Assembly (NCBI GenBank): GCA_040219575.1
Contig: JAVJSD010000076.1
Coordinates: forward strand, 31,270-95,269
Source of the DNA: JAVJSD01 sp040219575
GTDB lineage: Bacteria; Planctomycetota; Planctomycetia; Pirellulales; Pirellulaceae
DNA: 64,000 bases
Direction: 5' to 3'
Shown here: positions 1 to 6,698 of the stretch, one piece after another
How the letters are laid out: every line of letters begins with the position of its first letter
Numbering within the stretch: the stretch's first letter is position 1
The notes under the pieces: model-generated
What the model was told of the DNA's origin: nothing
What the model saw: only the letters and a program-made list of their open reading frames with translations
Database searches by the model: none
Made by a program: the position numbers and the translations under genes

Positions 1-256
1 ATTGGCGGAATACCCAGTCGCCGTAGGAAAGTTCCGCATCGCCTGCCAAACGGTCAGCAAGCCACTTCTTTTCGCCAACATACACGAACCCAAGGCGATC
101 CTCGACGTCCGACAACTGCTCAATTCGACTGAGGATAACTTCCTGACGAATTTGCTTTTGACCAATCAATGAACGGTTGTCTTGCTCGTCCGCCATTGCT
201 CGATACTCTGGCCACGAAATGAATCGCCTCAGTTTTGGGCTAAACGGATCGCTCAT
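1..256 (-). CDS. Hypothetical protein, C-terminus cut off by window edge
   Basis: An open frame runs leftward off the window from an ATG whose first base is 256. The visible 85 residues begin MSDPFSPKLRRF and are mostly charged and polar, with a run rich in Gln, Arg and Glu around residues 23-45 that looks helical. I recognise no domain and see no signal peptide or membrane segment. The next gene leftward on the same strand starts upstream at 1210, about 90 bp away, so the two may be co-transcribed. The frame stays open to the edge, but a truncated unknown cannot be confirmed as coding from composition alone. Confidence 0.5.
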   Translation of the reverse strand, partial: MSDPFSPKLRRFISWPEYRAMADEQDNRSLIGQKQIRQEVILSRIEQLSDVEDRLGFVYVGEKKWLADRLAGDAELSYGDWVFRQ

Positions 257-349
257 AGTTGCAGAGTCTCACCGGCCCGGGCAATGATCGACAGAGGACG
301 AAAAGGGACATGCGGCGGTCCCCGTCGTGCCAACGCAAATCGCGGTTTC

Positions 350-1210
350 TTAATTCTCTTTGTCCCACTCCACCGGTGGAATCGGTGGTGACTTGGGATT
401 GTAGAACCTGGTGATGTCGATCCCCTCGCGCTGCTCCTCCTCCATCAGCTTGAGACGCGTTTCGATGCGCTCCAGACGGCGCATCAACTGCGGCACGAGG
501 TCGCGATTCTCGTTAAACTTCTGGCCGCGCGGAACCCGCGGATACCCCAGATGCCGCTGCAGCGCCGCGAACAGATAGAGGGGATCCTTGCGGCGATTGG
601 CCAACGCGATCTGGCCCTCCTTCTCGCCGAACAAGACCGGGCGATCGGCCTTTTCCGTCGTGCGTCGGAGTCGGGCTTGTTGCGTGTCGTAGTGCTCGCT
701 GGCGACGTACATCATGTCGGCCAGGTCGAGCAGGCCGATCTGACGGCGGACCGTTTGAATCCAACCGCGCCAAGTGTCGTCGTACAGCGGGTCGGCCGCC
801 ACCGCGTCGAGACCGTGGTCGTACCGCAGCCGATTGCGGCAGATCGTCTCGAACTGGTAAAGGAAGACGCCGGCCGGAGTGTGCTCCTTCGCCCGGTAGT
901 CGGCCTCCTTTTCCAGCACTTCGAGCGCCACCCGCATGTCGAACCGGCTGCGATCGTTCTCGGCTTCGCTGACGAGATACGTCTGGAACGGGCGAAAGTA
1001 ATGCGCCAGCCGCTTCATGGCCGAGCTGATCAGGCCCGTCAGCTTCAATTCGCTGAGCAGGAAGTCAATGGCCATCGGCAGCTTGGTGGTGGCCAGCACC
1101 TCCTGGCGAAGCTGCGCCAGCAAGTCCTGCAACGGCATGTTCTCCGGCAGTCGCTCGCGCAACACGCGGAAGAAGTAGGCCTGCTCAATGGACTCTTCGC
1201 GGTCGAGCAT
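350..1210 (-). CDS. Conserved-looking hypothetical protein, 286 aa
   Basis: A 286-residue soluble protein with no signal peptide or obvious membrane segment. It is rich in Leu, Arg, Glu and Asp and looks all-helical. The C-terminal part (about residues 230-262) has a heptad-like run (RRLERIETRLKLMEEE) that could form a coiled coil. I cannot assign a family or function. The ATG at 1210 has no clear Shine-Dalgarno sequence upstream. It sits downstream of the M28 peptidase gene on the same strand, separated by a 110-bp gap that holds a perfect palindrome, so it may have its own transcript. The codon pattern (GC-rich third positions) matches surrounding genes, which supports it being real. Confidence 0.75.
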   Translation of the reverse strand: MLDREESIEQAYFFRVLRERLPENMPLQDLLAQLRQEVLATTKLPMAIDFLLSELKLTGLISSAMKRLAHYFRPFQTYLVSEAENDRSRFDMRVALEVLEKEADYRAKEHTPAGVFLYQFETICRNRLRYDHGLDAVAADPLYDDTWRGWIQTVRRQIGLLDLADMMYVASEHYDTQQARLRRTTEKADRPVLFGEKEGQIALANRRKDPLYLFAALQRHLGYPRVPRGQKFNENRDLVPQLMRRLERIETRLKLMEEEQREGIDITRFYNPKSPPIPPVEWDKEN

Positions 1211-1241
1211 ACGGGATCAAGCGGAACCGCCGCCGTGTGTG

Positions 1242-1263
1242 CGACGGACGTCGACGTCCGTCG
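1242..1263. repeat. Perfect 22-bp palindrome (D family)
   Basis: Bases 1242-1263 read identically on both strands; the core is GACGTCGACGTC flanked by CGACG/CGTCG arms. A 24-bp version of the same palindrome occurs at 40542-40565, and weaker relatives lie at 10901-10922 and 11004-11021. All are intergenic. It could be a hairpin, a protein-binding site or a remnant of a dispersed repeat. Confidence 0.8.
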
Positions 1264-1320
1264 GCACTGGACAATCCTTGGGAAACGGCGGAACGTCGAC
1301 GCCCGCCGTGCTTCGACGCT

Positions 1321-3438
1321 CTACCGCGGCGGATCGAGCGTCACGGTCAGCGTCACGTCCTTGCCGTCCCGCTTGACGACGACCGGCACCTTGTCGCCCG
1401 CCTTGTACTTCCGCAGGGCGCTGTCGATGTCCTCCAGCGAGCCGATCTTGCTCTCGCCGAACTTGACGATCACGTCGCCCGACTTGAGGCCGCCCCGCGA
1501 CGCCGGACCGCCCTCGGCCACGCCCATCAAGGCGTAGCCTTCCACCTCCTGGCTGAAGTCGGGAATCGTGCCCAGGTAGGGCCGATCGCCGCCGCGCTGG
1601 GCCACCGCTTCACGCTTCACTTCGCGGTACTCGGGCCGCTTCTCGGCGCCGGCGATCGTTTCGACGATATCGGTCACAAACTCCGACACGCGAAGCATAC
1701 CGGGCACGTTGATCTTGTCGGCGTCGTCGCTGGGCCGGTGGTAATCCTTGTGCGTGCCCGTGAACACGTGGAACACGGGAATCTTCTTGGCGTAGAACGA
1801 CGAGTGGTCGCTGGGGCCGAAACCGCTGGGATGCTTGGTGATCTTGAAGCCGTAGTCGGCATTCAGGTCGTCGATCAGCTTGTCGAACGTGTCGGCCGTG
1901 CCCGTTCCGTACACGATCAACTTGTCGTCGACCAGCCGGCCCACCATGTCCATATTCACCATCGCCACCGTATTGGAAAGCGGGAACCGCGGTTCGCGCA
2001 CGTAGCGGGCGCTGCCCAACAGGCCCCGCTCCTCGCCGGTGAAGGCGATGAACACGATCCGCCGAGCCGGCTTCTTGCCCGAGGAGGTGATCCGCCGGGC
2101 GACTTCCAGCAGGGCGGCGGTGCCAGAGGCGTTGTCGTCGGCGCCGTTGTGAATGTCTTTCGTCCACGGGGCGAGCGAGCCTTGGCCGCCGTATCCCAGA
2201 TGATCGTAATGGGCGCCGACGATCACCGTCTCGTCGGCCAGCGGGCCTTCGCCATCGAGCACCGCCACGACGTTCTTCACGTCGCTTTGTTTGCGAATCA
2301 CGTCGGCCTCGCCCTTGGCGGTCCATCCATCCAGCGGCGCGCTGACCGGCTCGAGCGTCTTGTCGATCTTTGCTTCCAGCGTCTTGAGGTCCTCGCCCAG
2401 GGCCTGCTTGATGAGGGGATCGACCACATCACGGCTGACGAAGAACACGGGAAGGGTTTTGCGGCCATTGGCGCCGCCGGCGCCGCTGAAGGGAACCAGC
2501 GGGTCGAAATCCCGCTCGTTGAGTTTCGCGGCCAGCTCTTTGGTGAGTTCGGCCTTCTGGGCGATTTCGTCTCGCAGCTTGGCCAAGTCCTCCGGCCCGG
2601 CGTCCTTCGCGTCGCGGAGCGCATCGATCGCCTTGTCGAGATCCTCGACCGCTTTGTCGAAGGCGGCCTTGCCGGCCTTTTCCTGATTGACGAGCTCCTG
2701 CACGTCGTTCACCAGCAGCACCGCCGCCGCGCCGTGTTCGTAGGCATTGGCGATCTTTCGCGTGAAAAACGCGTGCGGCGTGTTGTCCGTTCCATTGAAC
2801 ACGCTATGCGGGTTGTTCTGCTGGGGCTCCTTGCGGAGGATGATCACGGCCTTCTCCTTCACGTCGAGGCCGGCGTACTCGTCGTACTCGAGATCCTTCT
2901 CCTTGGAGGTGATGCCGTAACCGACGAATACCAGCGGCACGTCGAACGCGCCCGAACCGCCCAACGACAGCGGCGTGAAATTCTCGCCGAGCTTGAGTTT
3001 CTCGCTGTCCTTTTCGCCGGGCCCCATTAGCGTCAGGTGGTTTTTCTCCGGCGGCCCCATTTCCGCTTCGGTGGTGACCTTGAAATTCTGGAAGGGGGCG
3101 CCGTCGAACAGCCGCGTTTCCAGGCCCATTTCGGCGAACTGGTCGGCGATGAACTGGGCCGCCTTGTCGATCCCCTCGGTGCCGATGCCGCGGCCTTCCC
3201 ACGCGTCGGAGGCCAGCTTCGTGACATCGTTGTTCAATCGCTTTTCGGCCGCCGCGGCGGATTCGCTCTTGGCGGCCTCTTTCTCGGCGCACGCGCCGTC
3301 CCTGATCAGGGCGGCCCCGACTAGGGTTGTGCTCAGCAGCAGCGCGACGAGCATCGACGCCTGGGGCCTACCACGGCGGCACGCGCGCGGGCAGGCGAAC
3401 AAGGACGACCAGGCATGGCTGGGGCGGACGACGCTCAT
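1321..3438 (-). CDS. Secreted M28-family zinc peptidase with PA-like insert and C-terminal PDZ domain
   Basis: A 705-residue exported aminopeptidase-type protein. The N-terminus has a basic stretch then a hydrophobic segment (about residues 28-46, ending ...GACAEK). An internal ATG (residue 29) may be the true start, giving a cleaner signal peptide. A PA-like domain occupies roughly 150-340 and is interrupted by a charged coiled-coil-like insert (about 250-310). The M28 catalytic domain follows, and all expected zinc ligands and catalytic residues are visible: H410 (GAHYDHLG), D434 (NGADDNASG), E469/E470 (TGEERG), D497 (NMDMVG) and H567. Residues 620-705 form a PDZ domain (GGLKSGDVIVKF), as in many planctomycete members. 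The likely role is extracytoplasmic peptide degradation. Substrate specificity cannot be read from the sequence. Confidence 0.93.
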   Translation of the reverse strand: MSVVRPSHAWSSLFACPRACRRGRPQASMLVALLLSTTLVGAALIRDGACAEKEAAKSESAAAAEKRLNNDVTKLASDAWEGRGIGTEGIDKAAQFIADQFAEMGLETRLFDGAPFQNFKVTTEAEMGPPEKNHLTLMGPGEKDSEKLKLGENFTPLSLGGSGAFDVPLVFVGYGITSKEKDLEYDEYAGLDVKEKAVIILRKEPQQNNPHSVFNGTDNTPHAFFTRKIANAYEHGAAAVLLVNDVQELVNQEKAGKAAFDKAVEDLDKAIDALRDAKDAGPEDLAKLRDEIAQKAELTKELAAKLNERDFDPLVPFSGAGGANGRKTLPVFFVSRDVVDPLIKQALGEDLKTLEAKIDKTLEPVSAPLDGWTAKGEADVIRKQSDVKNVVAVLDGEGPLADETVIVGAHYDHLGYGGQGSLAPWTKDIHNGADDNASGTAALLEVARRITSSGKKPARRIVFIAFTGEERGLLGSARYVREPRFPLSNTVAMVNMDMVGRLVDDKLIVYGTGTADTFDKLIDDLNADYGFKITKHPSGFGPSDHSSFYAKKIPVFHVFTGTHKDYHRPSDDADKINVPGMLRVSEFVTDIVETIAGAEKRPEYREVKREAVAQRGGDRPYLGTIPDFSQEVEGYALMGVAEGGPASRGGLKSGDVIVKFGESKIGSLEDIDSALRKYKAGDKVPVVVKRDGKDVTLTVTLDPPR

Positions 3439-3634
3439 AAAAAGGGACCTCGCGTTGCTGGGGAGGATGACGATCGAAGGGAAAGCGCCGGGGGGGCCGC
3501 GCGGCGGGAAAGTGACAGCAAACCGGGAAGCGGCAGTGGCTTACGACTCAATTCTTGTCGCTGCCGGGCTTTCCGTCAACCATTTCCGTCGCGAGTTGGT
3601 GATTCAGGGTTTTTCGGGCCGCCAGATTTCGGTT

Positions 3635-3663
3635 TTGACACGTCGCACGGCCCTCGCTATTCT
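3635..3663 (+). promoter_or_regulatory. Sigma70-type promoter (TTGACA-N17-TATTCT)
   Basis: TTGACA at 3635-3640, a 17-bp spacer, and TATTCT at 3658-3663. The -35 box is a perfect consensus match and the -10 box is one mismatch from TATAAT at a non-critical position. It points toward the receiver gene at 3980, with a predicted start near 3670. Confidence 0.6.
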
Positions 3664-3965
3664 CTGCCCCGCCTGACCTTGGTACGGCAAGACACGGAAG
3701 TCGCGCCGGCAAGCGTCAGTACTCGCCACAAGCACGCCAGGGGGGTGTCGCGGCCGAGTCCGCGACCTGGCTTGGGGCATCCCGCCGCCGAGATTCGTCC
3801 AAAGTCCAGCAGCACAAGCCGCGGAGACTCCGCCGGTACCTCCGTTACGACTTGCAAACCTCGCGGGCCATTGGCCCTCGGCACTCGGTTTGCCCGTCCG
3901 CGCGGAGACGCCCACGGTGTTCGAGATTTCGGTCGCGCGGAACGTATTGACATCCCACAGCGCAC

Positions 3966-3972
3966 AGGGAGG
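3966..3972 (+). promoter_or_regulatory. Shine-Dalgarno that selects a TTG start
   Basis: AGGGAGG lies 7 nt before the TTG at 3980. An in-frame ATG at 3890 has nothing comparable upstream, and the residues it would add look non-conserved. The site therefore favours the TTG start. Confidence 0.6.
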
Positions 3973-3979
3973 TGCCGCT

Positions 3980-4390
3980 TTGATTCCCAGTCGGTTTGAC
4001 TCCGCACCGCAGAGCGTGCTGATTGTCGATTGCAGCGAGGAATCGCGAGAGGTGCTGCGGACCGTGCTGGGCAAGCGCGGGCTGCAGATTCTCGAGGCCA
4101 CCGAAGCGCGCCAGGGCCTGGAACTGGCTCGGCGTCATCATCCGGGCGTGATCGTGCTCGACCTGGAAACGGAGTCGGCCGACGACGAAACCGTCCGCGA
4201 TCAGTACGACGTGCAATCGACGCGCGCCGGAACATCGCTGGTCGTGTTGGGCCGATCCGTGCGCAGCGCCCCCGCGCGAGGAGCGATTGTCCCTAAGCCC
4301 TACCACTTTGCGCCGCTGATCCGTAAAATCGAGGAGTTACTCGACTTGGCGTTACCGGACGAGCGGACCCAGGCCGAGAGCGTCGCTTGA
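3980..4390 (+). CDS. Stand-alone, degenerate response-regulator receiver protein
   Basis: A 136-residue protein (TTG start, chosen because of the AGGGAGG site) that is essentially a single receiver (REC) domain with no output domain. Strand 1 reads VLIVDCSEES. D17 is the conserved acidic residue, but the second acid of the usual DD pair is C18. The phosphoacceptor candidate is D61 (VIVLDLE). The switch Thr/Ser position after strand 4 appears to be Gly (VVLGRS, G91), while the conserved Lys-Pro is present (K106). Phosphorylation chemistry may therefore be altered, or the protein may act as a fixed-state adaptor. The histidine kinase gene starts 181 bp downstream on the same strand and is the obvious partner, but this is inference from position. 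Confidence 0.8.
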   Translation: MIPSRFDSAPQSVLIVDCSEESREVLRTVLGKRGLQILEATEARQGLELARRHHPGVIVLDLETESADDETVRDQYDVQSTRAGTSLVVLGRSVRSAPARGAIVPKPYHFAPLIRKIEELLDLALPDERTQAESVA

Positions 4391-4571
4391 TTCTCCCCGT
4401 CGGCCGTGGAAGGCGTCGTCCAAGAGGACGCCCGCCTGCGACGTCTGGGCGGATGCCGGTGGACCAGGCGACACGACTGGCATCAGTGGACGGCCGGGCG
4501 AGATTCCCCTCGAGCATGAATCGCGCCGAGGGTGGCTGTGCGATCGCTCGCCGCCTGGAGGATACGGCGCG

Positions 4572-6260
4572 GTGTCTTCGCTTTTTGTAATCAAAGGCCG
4601 GGACCAGGGAAAACGGTTCGAACTCGTCGACCGCGTCTTGGGCGTGGGCCGCGACCGCACCAATCCCATTCAGCTCAACGACGCCGAGGTCTCGCGCCGG
4701 CACGCCGAACTGCGGGCCGACGACAGCGGCTTCTACATCGTCGACCTGAACAGCGCCAACGGCACGTACGTCAACTTCGAGCGCGTCACGCATACCGAAC
4801 TACGCAGCGGCGACAAGCTGCAACTCGGCCGGACGTTGATGCTCTACACTTCCGACGACGGCTCGTCGCTCGATTACGCCAGCGGCGTCGACATCATCTC
4901 GCAGAATCAGGCCGAGAACTCCCGCATCGTCCGCACCATGGGCCAGGAGGAGGGAAGCCAGATCCTCCACCCGCTCGATCAGTCGGAGACGCCCTGGCTG
5001 GCGCGGGCCCGCAGCAATCTGCAGATCATGTACCGCACGGCGCTCGCCGTCAGCCACACGCTCGACATCGAGCAACTGCTGCACCGCATCATGGAGCTGA
5101 TCTTCGAATGGGTCGAGGTCGATCGTGGTTGCATCATGCTGGTCGACCAGGAGACCGACGAGTTGGAGGCCAAGGTGGTGCAGCACCGCCAGGGCGTGTC
5201 GAACACCGAGAGCATCCAGATCAGCCGCACGATCGTCGAATACGTCATGGAGCGCAAGGAAGGCGTGCTGACCAGCGACGCCCGCGACGACGAACGTTGG
5301 GATCCCGGGGGCAGCATCGTCAAGCTGGGCGTCCGCGAGGCGATTTGCGTGCCGATGCAAGGCCGTTACGGCATCGTGGGGCTCGTCTACATCGACACCT
5401 TCACGCCGCCCGGACGCATGCTTCCCGGCCGCCCCAGCAAGAAGCTCTCCGAGGAGCACCTCAAGCTGATGGTGGCGATCGGCCACCAGGCCGCGCTGGC
5501 CGTCGAGGACACGTCGTACTACTCCGCCATGGTGCAGGCCGAGCGACTGGCGGCCATGGGCCAGACGATCGCGACGCTCTCCCACCATGTGAAGAACATC
5601 CTGCAAGGCATCCGCGGCGGCAGCTACCTCATCGACGAGGGGCTCAAGACCGAAGAGACCGACATGGTCCGCACCGGCTGGCGGATGGTCGAGAAAAACC
5701 AGGAGAAGATCTCCAACCTGGTGATGGACATGCTCACTTTCAGCAAGGAACGCAAGCCGGAACTTGTCGCCGCCAACATGAATCAGGTGGCCGGCGACGT
5801 CGTCGAACTGATGCAGGCCCGCGCTCGGGAAGCCAAGGTCGAACTGAATTGGCGGCCCGCCGAGGTGATGCCTGAATTGACGTTCGATCCCGAGGGATTG
5901 CACCGCGCCATCTTGAACGTGGTCACCAACGCGATCGACGCCTGCGAGAAGGTCGAAGGCGCCTCGGTCACGATCGCCACCGAGTACTCCGCGGAGGAGA
6001 AGGCCGTCCGTGTGATCGTCTCCGACACCGGCGAGGGCATCGAGCCCGACGACCTCCGAAAGATCTTCTCCGTTTTCGAATCGAAGAAGGGCGCCCGGGG
6101 CACCGGCCTCGGGCTGCCGGTGAGCCAGAAGATTCTGCACGAACATAGCGGCGACATCCACGTCACCAGCCAGCCGCGGGCCGGCAGTAGCTTCACGCTC
6201 GAGCTTCCCGCCGTCCCGCCGGAACGCCCCTCCTCGGGCGAAACCATGAGCGGCCGCTAA
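4572..6260 (+). CDS. FHA-GAF sensor histidine kinase
   Basis: A 562-residue cytoplasmic histidine kinase with no membrane segments. An FHA domain spans about residues 1-95 (GRDR...EVSRRHAEL...NSANGTYV), a phosphothreonine-binding fold. A GAF domain covers about 140-300. The phosphoacceptor helix contains LSHHVKN, with H338 as the probable phosphorylated His. The ATPase domain shows the N box (LNVVTNAIDA), G1 (DTGEGI) and G2 (GTGLGLPVSQKI). The start is a GTG with GGAGG about 10 nt upstream (4557-4561). The FHA domain suggests that Ser/Thr phosphorylation feeds into the kinase; planctomycetes carry many Hanks-type kinases, although none is encoded here. The orphan receiver immediately upstream is a likely partner. 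Confidence 0.92.
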   Translation: MSSLFVIKGRDQGKRFELVDRVLGVGRDRTNPIQLNDAEVSRRHAELRADDSGFYIVDLNSANGTYVNFERVTHTELRSGDKLQLGRTLMLYTSDDGSSLDYASGVDIISQNQAENSRIVRTMGQEEGSQILHPLDQSETPWLARARSNLQIMYRTALAVSHTLDIEQLLHRIMELIFEWVEVDRGCIMLVDQETDELEAKVVQHRQGVSNTESIQISRTIVEYVMERKEGVLTSDARDDERWDPGGSIVKLGVREAICVPMQGRYGIVGLVYIDTFTPPGRMLPGRPSKKLSEEHLKLMVAIGHQAALAVEDTSYYSAMVQAERLAAMGQTIATLSHHVKNILQGIRGGSYLIDEGLKTEETDMVRTGWRMVEKNQEKISNLVMDMLTFSKERKPELVAANMNQVAGDVVELMQARAREAKVELNWRPAEVMPELTFDPEGLHRAILNVVTNAIDACEKVEGASVTIATEYSAEEKAVRVIVSDTGEGIEPDDLRKIFSVFESKKGARGTGLGLPVSQKILHEHSGDIHVTSQPRAGSSFTLELPAVPPERPSSGETMSGR

Positions 6261-6698
6261 AGCGGCTCCGCTTCAAGCGAGAGAGCAACACGCGAGAGAG
6301 CAAGCACGCGAGAATTCGCAAAGCCGGCCGCCAATCCACACCTTTTGGGGTGTATGGCCCATGAATCTCGAGATTCGCACTGTTTTTTGGTCGTCTGCCC
6401 GCGGAAAACCGTCGCAATCTCGGCTGCCGAAACCCTGCGGCGGCCTGCGCGGCCGTCACGGCGATGCAACGTGCCGCGCCGGAAAGCCGACCGGGCCTTT
6501 ACGGATCGGCGGTCCTGGCGAACAATACGAAAGAACGTGCAGGATCGCGACGCAACCTCCGCGTCGCCCCCGGCGGCCTGATCGTTCTAAGTGCCGCATC
6601 CCGCTCCCTAGCGGGCTAGAGTCTCTTACTTCCTTCCTGCACCGTCCCCAACAATCACCCGACCATCCTTCCCGCCTCTCGCACGGAAGAACCAGCCC
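6261..6698. other. 438-bp intergenic region upstream of aceE
   Basis: The gap lies between the kinase gene and aceE. A perfect 6-bp stem with a 4-nt loop (CCCGCT-CCCT-AGCGGG, 6600-6615) is present but lacks a following T tract, so it is not a convincing terminator. A short ACACC/GGTGT inverted repeat lies around 6338-6353. Short open frames here lack codon bias and I do not call them genes. I find no clear promoter hexamers. Confidence 0.4.

Larger units (their letters stand above)
3439..3979. other. 541-bp divergent intergenic region with promoter and putative long 5' leader
   Basis: This gap separates the leftward M28 peptidase from the rightward receiver gene. It holds a strong sigma70-like promoter at 3635-3663, which predicts a leader of about 310 nt. 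Within that leader a perfect 7-bp stem with a 6-nt loop lies at 3747-3766 (GTCGCGG...CCGCGAC) and a small GGGCC/GGCCC hairpin at 3865-3877. I see no convincing small gene on either strand and match no known riboswitch class. Confidence 0.5.

Noticed and set aside
1237..3030. A 597-codon open frame antisense to the M28 peptidase
   Set aside because: The peptidase frame has all zinc ligands and a PDZ domain; the antisense frame has no recognisable feature. Similar mirrors at 30669-32654, 40642-42339, 42587-44368 and 45025-47463 were rejected for the same reason.
3415..3999. A 194-codon frame in the gap before the receiver gene
   Set aside because: It overlaps the peptidase start and a strong promoter, has no codon bias or domain, and ends inside the receiver gene.
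6600..6615. Hairpin before aceE as a rho-independent terminator
   Set aside because: The 6-bp stem is perfect but no T tract follows, so a terminator call would be unsupported.
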